DNA of 64,000 nt, from assembly GCA_030765065.1 (NCBI GenBank), contig CM060977.1:96737795-96801794 (forward strand), in the 5' to 3' direction. The DNA comes from Deroplatys truncata (taxonomy: Eukaryota > Arthropoda > Insecta > Mantodea > Mantidae). The position numbers and the translations under genes are program-made. Of the stretch, positions 21,586 to 32,161 are shown piece by piece (the stretch's first letter is position 1; each line of letters opens with the position of its first letter). Under the pieces are notes generated by a model that saw only the letters and a list, made by a program, of their open reading frames with translations, had not been told where the DNA came from and did no database searches.

Positions 21586-24045
21586 TATATGTATATATAC
21601 ATATAGATAATGTCTCTTAACTGAGGGTGTTCTGAAGGTTTTTTTCCCTTAATGTTGGTATACCAGACAGACGTCCGTATAGTTTTTTTTATTTCATTAA
21701 AAAATCAATATTAGGCGGTTTGTGGCCTAAGTCTATACCTTTCAGTACGTGTTCTCCTATGAGTTTTTATGCGAAGTAGTGACCAATACTACAATTTATG
21801 AACACACACTCTTATTCACCCCTCTGCCGTAATGATGAAAGGTCTTTGCTTCCTTCGTCTTGACATGTAACATTCCACAAATAGTATGCTTTACCCCCGA
21901 TGGTTCGACAATTACTCTCTCTTGGCTGCTTAGCGGGTATATAGATATATCAGAGAATGCTAGCTAATTGTAATCACTCCTATTTTCTTACTAGAAATAA
22001 TATAATATTATATGGTGATTGCTTTAGAAATAAAGCTCAGAAATATATTACTCGCAAATAGTTAAATAGCACACTTAAACGTATATATATGTATACATAA
22101 TGCCTCTTAACTGAGGGTATTCTGAAGACTTTTGCTCTTGAAGTTCGTACACCAGACAGATGTATAGTTTTTTTTTATTTCATTAAAAAGCAATACTCGG
22201 TGGTTTGTGGCCTAGGGCATATCTCTTAGTATGTGCTTGCCTATTAGTTTCGTTTTGAACCACTGACCTTCGACTATTAAATTTAATACAATTTTTGAAC
22301 ACGCACTTTTATTGACGCCTCTGTCGTTTTGTTCAAAATTCTTCGATTCCTATGACTTGGCGTGTAACATTCAGAAATTGTATGTTACCCCTGATGGTTT
22401 GACAACTTCTCTATCTAGACTGATAGGCGGGCGTAAAGAGATATTAGGGAATATCTAGCTAAGTGAAGTCATTCCTGTTTTGTTGTAGTATCTTTGATGT
22501 TCACACTTTATCACTAGGCAGTCAACGTAGCATGACGTTACACTTGAGTCACTTTGAACACACCCGGAGTACAACACAACTTATTCGTTGAATCAAATCA
22601 CAACTGAAGTACACGACTCACCTGTCTGCTCAGTTACAGCTTAAATTGCACTGCCACTTCTAACAGAACTCAACACTCGATTTAATTCTTCACTGTTTTT
22701 CCTGGCATCAGCAGGTCCTTATTAAGGTCCCACACACAAAGCGGGCTTTCGAGAACAACAGCCTACTAGAATATGCCGAAAGGAAGGTTACGGAACAAGT
22801 CAGCGGCACATAAAGGAACTTTGTATTCCACACTCGCTCTTGCTGTATTGTTTTCACGCTGGCAATTGTTCGAAGGACTCAGTCACTGGCAGCCCGCAAG
22901 TAGCACCGCTTGCGCGATCAAACCAGCCCGGTTTTTACAGGAATAGGTGTGTCAAGACAAAGGGATCTATTGTGTCTACCACCTCCAAGATTAAAGAATG
23001 AAGTGAATACCCCGCACAGGAGGCTACAGGCTATAGGAAGACAGACCAGAGTGACGCATGGAAGTCCACATCATTTTCAAGAATGCATACCCGTCCCACT
23101 GCTGGAGCAACCGAGAAAGTGCAATGAACATCCTCCAGTTGGAGAGCCCTCTGGAGTCCACGGGGAATTTCGTTGTATTAAGTATGTGTCTGAGCCAGCG
23201 AGTCTGAGCGAGTAACTTTTTCTTTTATTAAACAAGCAATAAGCGTGATTTGTGGCCTAAATGCACACTACTCAGTATCTATTTTTCTGTTAATTTCGAT
23301 TCGAAACCCTGACTCTTGATTATAGAACTTACTACAGTTGTTGAACACCCACAGTATTGGCACCTCATCCGTTTTGTTCAAAGCATCCTGCTTCTTAAGA
23401 CTTGCGTGCAACATTCCGCATATTGTATACTTTACACCTGACGTTTCGGCAACTTCTCTATCTTGAGTGCTTGGCGGAGTACAGGGATATCAAAATACTA
23501 GCTCATTGATGTCACTCCATTTTTATTGATGCAGTGCGCTTTATATCCTAGATAGCATAGAATTCCATCTGCTGGGTTGAGATTAAATCATAGTCAGTGC
23601 TTTAGAAATACATGTCAGAAATAAAGTATCGGCAAAGTAGTTAAGTAGCTAATTTAAACTCATATATATCGCCTATTAATTTCGATTGGAACCACTGATC
23701 CCTGGGTATTAAACTTGCTAAAGTTGATTAACGCCCATCTGTACCGTTTTGTTCAAGGTTACGACTTGCTTCTTACGACTTGTCTACTAACATCCAAATT
23801 CTTTATTCTACGCCTATAGTGCGGCAACTTCTCCGTCTCTAGTTTGCGGGGGTACAGGTACTTCAGAGAATGTCAGGTAATTAAAATCGTTCCTATTTTG
23901 ATGCTGCAAAATGTTTGTTGTAGAGAGTTCCTTCTGCACCTTGAGAAGATATCGTGGTCAGTGCTTTAGAAACATATGTCAAAAATAGAGTATCTACAAA
24001 GAAGTTCAATAGCAAACTTGAACCCTAATGTAGCCTAACATACTA
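21586..24045 (+). repeat. S repeat array, block 2
   Basis: Several S units lie in direct orientation, with unit starts near 21684, 22185, 23225 and a partial one near 23665. The YZ segment (22500-23220) cuts into the second. Units end in TA-rich microsatellite followed by CTCTTAACTGAGGGT and GCTCTTGAAGTTC.TACACCAG. Divergence between units is obvious by eye (often 15-25 percent), so this is not a freshly homogenised satellite. Confidence 0.75.
22500..23220. repeat. YZ segment copy 2 in S array
   Basis: Y (about 22503-22870) and Z (about 22950-23210) match 19110-19925 in the same order and orientation, here without the S tail between them. Z again ends directly at an S unit start. The repeat distance between the two YZ copies is about 3.4 kb including the Tc1 insertion, or about 2.1 kb without it, suggesting a higher-order unit of S plus YZ. 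Confidence 0.5.
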
Positions 24046-24054
24046 AGAGGAATC

Positions 24055-24300
24055 TAGACAGAACGAAATGGTTCCGCGGTAACGTGTGAGGCTAGAATTC
24101 AAAATATACGGAGTTTAAAACCCACAACACCGTCCACCCAAACGAAGTTTTGTTTCCAGGTTTTCCTTATTCTTCATAACTAGGCATAGCCAAGGAGGTA
24201 ACGTAAACGGCTCTGGAAGTTTTCTTTCCATTTTCGGTTCCCAATTACCTCTTCGTTTCATGTATCCTAAGTTTCCACTACCTGTGGTGCCGTATGCTGT
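24055..24300 (+). mobile_element. SINE-B-like, strongly diverged
   Basis: It has CAGAACGAAATGGTTCCGCGGTAA (compare the 5926 copy), ACCGTCCACCCAAACG and a TTTTCC-rich core in the family order. The head and core are recognisable only by position and short matches. Confidence 0.45.
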
Positions 24301-24324
24301 AAGAACAGGTGTTAAATACTACTT

Positions 24325-25590
24325 AAAAGAAATATGGTGTGTTACATTCACAAATACCTTTTCTGTCTACTATTTCTAATAAACGGATGTAGAAATTATT
24401 GTTAAAAAATTTAATCTTCCTATCTACTATATTTTAATGAGATGAAACCTTCCGGAAATAGCTGCATTACACATTTTTTATGGGTGTAAAGATAAATACG
24501 GCAGTAAAATCTTTAGGACGCTATATACCGGCTTTAAAATTCCATACTCTTTCCAATAGCGAGAAACAGCTGAAAATCGACATGTCTTAATTATAAGCAT
24601 TGCAAAATGCAACCATTAATAACAGATATATCGGAAATGGCTTATGCCACAAGAATTCGTTTGAAATAAATTATGTATCTTAAAGACATTTACATCTTTG
24701 TGTGCTACGTTTCCCTGTATTGCTTAAGATTATACAAAATTCCTTCCGTATTTAGAGGAAATCAAAACCTTTACAACTGCTTTTGAGAAAATAAAAATAA
24801 CAAAAAGATTACCAGGTAATGTGTAGGTTTGGGCTGAAACTAAATACCAAGTTTCGTGTCTCACTGACCTTTCGTTTTGTGTTATGCTGTTCATAGACAT
24901 ACGGTCACACGCTCACCCATCCAACCAACCCCCCCCTCCCACACACATACACACACACACGGGCGCGCGCATAATTTTCTAAAAGTCGTCTATTTATTCA
25001 GGGAGCCTCATAACTTGTATTTCCGGTCAAAACTTGGTATCGAATTTTTGGGTGATATAACAATACCTTTTCTACTAAGGTAAGTAGTAGAGAAGGTTAA
25101 AAAGAATCTGGTGTGGTACATTCACATGACTTCTTCTACCGTCTATTTTTATTAGTGGATATGCTAACTGTTCGTAATAAGCTTATTTTTCTATCTACTA
25201 TATTTTAATCCAAATTAACCTTTGCAGAAATAACTACATTACACATTTCGTTAATAAATACAAAGAATACAGTGGCAGTCAAATGTTTAAGAACTGGATG
25301 CTATACGCTGGCCTTAAAATTCCGCACTCATTCCATGCAATCGCGGGAAACACCTGAATGTTGACATGATTTTAAGAACGCGCTAAGTAATTAACAATTC
25401 GAAACATTAATAACGGATATCTCATAACTGGGTTATGCGTTTTCGTCTATCGCTTAAAATTTACGAGTTATACAATGTTTAACAAAATTCTTTCCGTGTA
25501 ATTAACTTCTCAGGCTACTCCTAGGAAATTCAAGATATAAATTTTATTGTAATGTGAATATCCCTAATATTATGCTACTTTAAACAAAAT
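24325..25590 (+). repeat. FB-1 repeats in direct tandem
   Basis: Two plus-oriented copies follow one another: about 24325-25090, then about 25095-25590. The junction runs from the inner end (TATCGAATTTTTGGGTGATA, then AGTAGTAGAGAAGG) straight into the next outer end (CTGGTGTGGTACATTCACATG). This shows the full unit from outer to inner end. A CA/CACG run lies near 24940-24970. The second copy is truncated where S begins. Confidence 0.72.
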
Positions 25591-26817
25591 CATCATAGCC
25601 ATCTTTTATTAAACAAACAATATTCAGTGGTTTGTGGCCTGAGGACAGACATCTTAGTATTCGTTTCCAATTAATTTCGATTCCAAATCCCAAAACCTTG
25701 ATTACTAACCTTACTAAGTACACCGATGTGTACCGATGTACACCGACCAGTATTGATACCTCATCTGCTTTGTTCAAAGTTCCTTGTTTCCTACGACCTG
25801 CGTGCAACATTCCGCAAATTTTATACTTTCGGCAACTTCTCTGTCTTGGCTGCTTGGCGGAGTACAGAGTTATCAGGAAATACCTAATGATTGAAATCAT
25901 TCTTGCTTTGGTATCTTTGATGTTCTAGAGAGCATAAGAATCCTTCGGCTGGTTTCGGTTGAAATCATGGTCAGTGCTTTGGAGATACATCTCACAAATA
26001 AGAGTATCAGGTATCTAGTTATGAAGAAAACTTAAAGCCAAATGTGTATATATTTATACACATATATAAAAACACCTCTTAACTGAGAGTATTATGAAGT
26101 TATTTTCTCTTGAAGTCGATATACCAACAGGGAGTAAAATTTTTTCTTTTCTTAAACAAGCAATATGCAGTGGTTTCTGGCCTTATGGCATAACCTGTCA
26201 ATATGTGCTTGCCTATTAGTTGCGATTCGAACCATTGACCCTTGAGTATTAAACTTACTATAATTGATGAACACGCAATCGCATTCATACCTTATCAGCT
26301 TTCTTTAAAATTGATTGCTTCCTTGTCTTGCTATTATGTAACATTCTGCAAATGTTTAAGAACTGGACGGCAATTTCTCGGACGTAGTAGTCTTGCAGGC
26401 ACGCGGAGATGCCAGGGAACGTCAGTTAATTGAAATGATTCCTGTTTGCTTGCAGTTAAGTGTCTGAAGTTTTGGAGTTGTTAGAATTCCTTCTGCTGCA
26501 TTGAAATGAAACTCTGGTCAGTGCTTTAGAAATGCATGTCAAAAATAGAAAAAATGCAGAGTAATTAAGTAGCAAACCTAAACCGAAATATATGTAAGAT
26601 ATTTTCTATATTATATATAATAAAAAGATGTGGTGGTTTGTGGCCTAAGGCCAAAGCTCTCAATATGTTCGCTTATTATTTTTGATTCGAACCACTGACC
26701 GTTGAGTACTAAACTTGCTAAACTTGAACCCAGACTTAACCTTGTGTTCCATTAACCCTCGATTCTTACGACTTGCGTGTAACATGCAAATTCTTTTTTC
26801 TACCCCTGATAGTGCGG
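25591..26817 (+). repeat. S repeat array, block 3
   Basis: Unit starts lie near 25605, 26143 and 26620 (spacing about 538 and 477 bp). The last unit stops at TAGTGCGG (26810-26817), where the composite LINE block begins. The same unit resumes at about 35370 with GTGCGGCAAGTTTTCCG, so the two halves belong together. Confidence 0.75.
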
Positions 26818-27850
26818 TTTTTTTTCGAGTAGAGGAGAAAATGATTTAATTACTAACCCCAGCCCCGATGGGAGTCGGGACTGAGAGTGTGGGACTCTCC
26901 GAGCGTCGGCATACCCTCTAAAACCTCCTCCACCGGAAGAAAAATGGACAGTAGAAGGAAAAGTGGAATAAAACGTAGTTTTGTGCGGTCCCGCACAGCA
27001 TCCCGTTAGTACTTGCAGGCTGTTTGCTGCCGCCCTATGGTGGTGTCGGCAGCTGTGGAGTTGTTGGCTGCGATGTAGATGCTGGTGGATTCGGCGGTGC
27101 CTTCCTGCGAGGAGGCAGGGGACAGAGGGCTTAGGCGGTGTAGTGAGACGACCCTCCACAGGTTGCACAGTAGCGGTGGCGGCGGCGTAGGTCATGCTGC
27201 TTACACGATGCTGTTGCGTTGGCGGAACCACAGTAGTGGCACCTTGGTTGTGGTGAGGAGGTCGTCTCCTCGTGCCCGTAGGCACAGCAGCGCCTGCAGG
27301 GCACCTGGCGTTCTACTCGGCTGGTCTCGATGCGTAAGCACCGCCCTAACAAGGGCAGGCCCGCCCTCAAGGCCGCTTCGTAGTCGCCAGGGTCTGCGAA
27401 CTCAATCCTGACGAGCGATGTGGGTCCCTGGGCGCCGAAGATCCGAGCGGCCTTCAAGGCTGAAGGCCGCTGCTGGTGAGCTGCGCTGATGAGGAACCTG
27501 AATGGCAGATCCTCGGGAACCCTCGGATGACAGCGCTGTACCTCCCATGAAGTACAGGCTGTATCTGCGCTGGCTGGTAGCTCGCAGGATCGGCGGCGTG
27601 GACACCGGTGAAGGTGGCGGCAACTGCGGAGGCAGTCGCGTCAAAGATGTGGTGGATGACGGCGAAGCGACGGTCGAGGCATAAGTAGCCCCAGGCTGCG
27701 GCGGCAACGTCGATTTCTCCTCGGCGGATGCCGGAGTAGAAGAAGAGGATCCTGCCTTAGCAGGATCGACGACTCTACGAAGCGCAGTCGTGCAGTGGCA
27801 GGCGTGCCGTGCGGTTGTCTGTCCGCTGTTAGTGTAACCGGCCGGCACTG
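26818..27850 (-). pseudogene. Internally deleted Jockey/I-type LINE (ORF1 plus 3' end)
   Basis: On the minus strand, GC-rich sequence encodes a gag-like ORF1 in several frames. It includes SLVRIEFADPGDYEAALRAG and zinc-knuckle pieces PCRRCCAYGHEETT, RCHYCGSANATASC and RYCATCGGSSHYTA, as in Jockey/I-group ORF1 proteins. The N-terminal part (27848 onward) is rich in Pro, Ser and Thr. Soon after the knuckles the sequence passes into a short 3' region ending with eight A (26818-26825), with no endonuclease or reverse transcriptase. It is therefore an ORF1-plus-tail deletion form. It abuts the 5' end of the Tx1-like LINE. Confidence 0.7.
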
Positions 27851-27958
27851 GTGCGAGTTATTTGTGTGCTGTTGTGTACCGTTTTCAGTGTCTCCGAGTA
27901 CACGCTTGTTTAATTGGGTGTACTTTCTTTCTTGTTTCGTAAGTTCTAAACGGTGACC

Positions 27959-28955
27959 ATGGCGATTTATAAACGTGTGAATACTCTCAAAATTCAGTTT
28001 ATGACGACGGCGATTAAACTCACTGCACTAGAAACCTACCAGTGGCTAGTGAATTTCATGGGGCTTCAAGCTGATCAGGTTGACACGCTCCAGCTTTACA
28101 CCAGAGAACGAGCTATCTATGCGAAATTGTTATCGGCGGTATTGTATGATAATCTTCTCTCGCGTTATAAAGAGGAACAAAATTTTACATATGCCTCCGG
28201 CGACATAACAAAAGTGAATATTACACCGGGTGATCAGCAAACAGTAAATGTTCGGGTGTTTAACCTGCCTTCTGAGGTGCCCTTTACGGCACTGTCACAG
28301 GAACTGAGTAAATATGGTACAGTGTATGATATCCGTAGGGAAAGATAGGGATCGCAGTATCTTCTTTCGTCTAACAACGGAGTGCATGCTGTAAAAATGG
28401 GGCTCAAACGTCATATACTGGCTAGTTTAGTTATCGATTCGTATTTGATTGCCATCAGTTACATCGGCCAACCACAGGCTTGTCATTTGTGTCGTGACAC
28501 TACCCACTTAAAGGCAGCTTGTCCTCTTCGTGCCACGCGGCTACCTATAACTCCAAGGAATCGACCGGTAACATTCAGTGAGGCGGCGAGTGCTGCCACC
28601 TCTTCTGATGCAGTCGCCCAGAAGCGGGCTTCCATTATGTCACAAACGTCTGTGGTAGAACCTTTGTCGGTGAACCTTCCAGCGCACTCTTCCAATTCAG
28701 GAAATGGTGGTCCTGCTGGGGCGGAGACACCGCCGTTGACTGCAGCAACCGAACATGCAATTGTGGATGGATCTATTACGCCCTTTGTTGATCGGAAGTC
28801 GGCAAAATTCTCAGGATGGGGACTTGGAGATCGTTTGTGATGAAGAAGTAGAGATATCGGCGAGTGAGGTAGCACTTTTAAGGCAAAAGCCTTCTGCTTC
28901 TTTGTCTAGTCGAGATTCTCGGATACGGAGCCAGCATAGGCGGATGGATGTATAA
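27959..28955 (+). pseudogene. Tx1-like LINE ORF1, broken (copy a)
   Basis: The start codon at 27959 sits in a good context (GACCATGG). The product begins MAIYKRVNTLKIQFMTTAIK and contains NVRVFNLPSEVPFTALSQEL followed by KYGTVYDIRRE, then a TAG at 28346-28348. The same frame continues with a CCHC zinc knuckle, CHLCRDTTHLKAAC, near 28480. After about 28810 the reading shifts frame and ends RDSRIRSQHRRMDV at 28955, comparable to the SSRDPRIKKRR tail of copy b. ORF1 proteins of this group bind RNA and form the retrotransposition particle. Confidence 0.78.
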
Positions 28956-29205
28956 AGTGCCATGACACGACAGCACTCCCAAGATGTGCAACCGTTGCCC
29001 GGTAACTCTCCGGCTCGTTCCACAACGAAAGAGGCGGACTCAGGCAAGCGGCCGGTAGTAGATGACAGCGATGATTTTGAGGATCACCAACGTTCCCCTA
29101 AACTTACAAAGGATGACCCGCACCCGGATAGTGATGATTGAGATTGTGTTGTTTCTGGAGTGCTCCCTGGTTGTTCTCCGATTGCAACCATTGAATATAC
29201 GATCC

Positions 29206-29661
29206 TTGCCCTTTAAATGCCGGTAGGTCTTTAAATATGGGCTTCGCACAACGTTAACGGCCTGCGACAGGTTATTAAACAACAACTTTTAAGGGACTTT
29301 TTGATCAGTAATGACATAGACATTTGTTTTTTACAGGAGGTGAATCTTTGTAATCTGGATTTTTTGTATGGCTTCGATTACGAGGCCAATCTTGGCCCCG
29401 AGGGTTCCGGTACGGCAATTGTTTACAGACAAGGCTTACGATTACACAGTTTTGGATACCATCCTTTCGGTAGGGTTCTTTCGGCAGTTAATGATGACGT
29501 GACTTTCGTGAACATCTACGCACCTGCTGGTAGTAATAAACGCAAACAACGAGAGGAGTTTTTTCGGCAAGACCTCCTGACCCATATCCCATCGGGTGCT
29601 ACCTTTGTGCTTGTCGGTGATTTTAATTATACGTTGGCGGCCAAAGATCAACGCGGAGCCT
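29206..29661 (+). pseudogene. Tx1-like LINE ORF2, endonuclease part (copy a)
   Basis: The frame reads WASHNVNGLRQVIKQQLLRD, then ICFLQEVNLCNLDFLYGF, GSGTAIVYRQGL, FVNIYAPAGSNKRKQREEFF and VLVGDFNYTLAAKDQRGAF. These are the N-terminal motifs of an APE-type endonuclease (SHNVNG, QEVN, GDFN). The coding sequence stops at the TTAA where piggyBac inserted and continues at 32162. The likely initiator is the ATG just upstream of WAS (about 29237), though the context is worn. Confidence 0.82.
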
Positions 29662-29665
29662 TTAA

Positions 29666-32157
29666 CCCTCCGTCAGGCGCGCGCTTTGGTAGAACGCCGT
29701 TAGTCGCGCAGGGCCTAGTAGACCCGCGCTATATTTTTGTTGTTATTGTTTGTATTTTTGTTTTATTTCGTTTATTTTCTTTTTTTCCTGTTTTTACCTT
29801 TATTTAGATTAAGCGTACAAGGCTTTCATTAATAGGTATTGTCTTACAACATAAAAATACAAGCTAAAATATGAGTACATATACGTTATAAATTGTATTA
29901 CAGTAAGTATAAAGAAATACATTGTCATTTCCAGGTATACATACAACTTGTAATTTCAAATGTTCAGTTACTCAGAATCATCTACTATCTCACCCGTGTT
30001 TTCCCCGACTAAGCAACTTTCGCAAATAATTTTAGCATGCTTACTCAAACACAGGGGGATGTTGCATTTCCCACATGCATATTTAGTTTTGCAGTTCATT
30101 TTGTCTTTGTTGCAAGGTTCACATCGTTTACTTTTCAATGTGCATAGTGGTGTATTTGACAATTCATCTACGCCGGATTCTTCAGGTTTATATTTTGTCA
30201 AAAGCCCTTTCAAATCACCGGGTAGATTTGATGCTGTTGCTCTCCTTTGTAGCTGTTGCAACAGTAAAGCTAAAGATAGTGCTTTCAAATACTCTTGCCT
30301 TGTGGAATATTTATTTTGGTTTCCAAGGAAGATAACCCTAGAATTGATACCTGCAATGTTCAAGATATGGTAAAAAATTACCATGGGCCACCTTCTCGTT
30401 GTTCTGGCTACATTGTAGGTAGCACACAATTTATCTACTACATCAACTCCAGATTTCGTGTCGTTGTAATGCAGGATTATTTCAGGCTTTTTCTCAGCAC
30501 CTTCTGATAACTGTGTGGATGAAAAATGTAGACTTGAGAGCAAAACTACTGTTTTACCCTTTTTTGGAACATATGAAACAAGCGTTGCATTTTTTGTGAA
30601 GCCAAATATACTTTCGTACTGTCTGCGATCTTTTGGAGAAGTAAAATTAGTGGGTAACTCTTTTTGTTCTTTCGCACTGTACCTACGAAAGAAAGTTGTC
30701 TTTTGCGCAATTCATTCACCAGCGTTACACTGGTAAACCAATTATCTGCAGTAACGTTTCTTCCAGTGCCAGAAATTGGTTCAGTTAGTCTCATCACTAC
30801 AACCTCTGCCGAGTTAGTTTGCAAATATGGTCCTTCCGGCTGCTGTCCACGATAAATCTCCATGTTAGTTGTATAAAACAGTTTTGCATCACTCAAACAG
30901 AATATCTTTATGCCATACTTGTTTGGCTTGGATGGTATATATTGTCGAAAACCACATCGACCACGAAATGCCGGCAACTGTTCGTCGACAGTTACATTTT
31001 GTCCAAGAGAATAATGGTTCTGACAGTTGTTCAGAAACAATGTAAACATTTCTCTAACAGCAGCCAATTTATCCAATCTTCGTCGTTCCAGTCTTGAGCT
31101 TTTGTCACCAAAGCGAATACAGCGTATTAGAAAACTGAATCGTTTTTCAGACATAGCCATTCGGAATAGAGGAATTCCAAGGTCATCGGTTCTCCAAAAA
31201 TCGTGAATATTCTGGCGTCCACCACGAAAAATTCCTGCCAGGTCCAATAAGCCTAGGAAAGCTCTTATTTCTATTACATCTGTAGGCCTGCTGTCTCTTT
31301 CACGATCAAATTTGTGCTGCACACTACTAATGTAAGTATTTAAGATTTCAACAATCAAATCAACTATATCTTCGGTAACAAAAAGGTTCCAACAATCAAT
31401 TTCCGTTTTCGCATTTTTGGCAGCTCCTACCACACCAGGAAGTTTGGTCAATATATTGTGAGCCCTTGTCTGTGTCATTTTCAAAGGTGTTTTTTTCCAT
31501 TTTGTTCCATCTCTTCCTGTAAATAACAACAGAATGTATTGTCAGTAATAATAATAATAATAATAATAAGAAGAAGAAGAAGAAGAAGAAGAAGAATTAC
31601 TATGATACGCATATGATGTTACCTATAAAATACATGCTATCACACAAGCTGCTTTCATCGTCTTCCTCTTCATCTTCATGGTCAGTTTCTGAATATAAAG
31701 ATCTCGTTTCGAGTTTATCTTCTGAATCAGAGTCATCTGATTCATATAAGTTGTCATCCACGGGCAAGGCATCATCATTGCAAAGTAGACGATGTACTTC
31801 TTCCAAATCCTTGGGATTTTGTAGATCGTACCTTTTACTCGTATTCATGACGAAGCAGTAACAGTTCCTTGCATAGCAAAGCAATATTGCACAAAAGCTA
31901 ATAAGAAACAAATCTGTCAACAATATGTAACGAGAGCAGGCGCGCGGGGCCTGGTTGACCTGTGCGACACGTAACTGCTGATTATTCATTCCTCCAGCCA
32001 AACAAATAAACAGATAAGGTTATCGCTGCAGCAAATAATCGCCAAAGGTGTAATGTTAGATGTCCTAGTCAGGCAATTGCATAGGTGCGTTCGTTCGAAA
32101 ATTATAACATTTATATAATGCCAGGGGTCCCTCTGGCCCCTAGCGACTGACGGAGGG
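29666..32157 (-). mobile_element. piggyBac transposon, nearly whole
   Basis: A 2492-bp element flanked by TTAA at 29662-29665 and 32158-32161, with terminal inverted repeats CCCTCCGTCAG(G/T)CGC. TTAA duplication and CCC-starting ends define piggyBac elements. The element interrupts the endonuclease of LINE copy a between GAF and the following LQQLVEQI, and the reading resumes across a single TTAA. It carries one transposase gene on the minus strand. Confidence 0.95.
29968..31848 (-). CDS. piggyBac-type transposase (two exons, one frameshift)
   Basis: Exon 1 (31848-31623) starts MNTSKRYDLQNPKDLEEVHR and is acidic at its end. A 106-bp intron (31622-31517) has GT..AG borders and contains a TTC/TTA microsatellite. 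Exon 2 continues IGRDGTKWKKTPLK, the usual entry to the DDE domain. Catalytic aspartates sit in TVDEQLPAFRGR, ADNWFTS and SGVDVVDKLC. The C-terminus has a cysteine-rich domain (CEPCNKDKMNC, ACGKCNIPLC, CESC). One frameshift near 30660, in a short A run, separates GTVRKNKK from ELPTNFTSPKDRRQYESIFG; apart from this the gene is open. A sequencing error could explain it. Confidence 0.88.
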
Positions 32158-32161
32158 TTAA

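Noticed and set aside
26981-27684. Plus-strand frames of 60-110 codons in GC-rich DNA
   Set aside because: They are antisense to the LINE ORF1 with zinc knuckles and reflect its base composition.
28483-28875. 130-codon minus frame
   Set aside because: It is antisense to the Tx1-like ORF1 of copy a, where the sense strand has the zinc knuckle.
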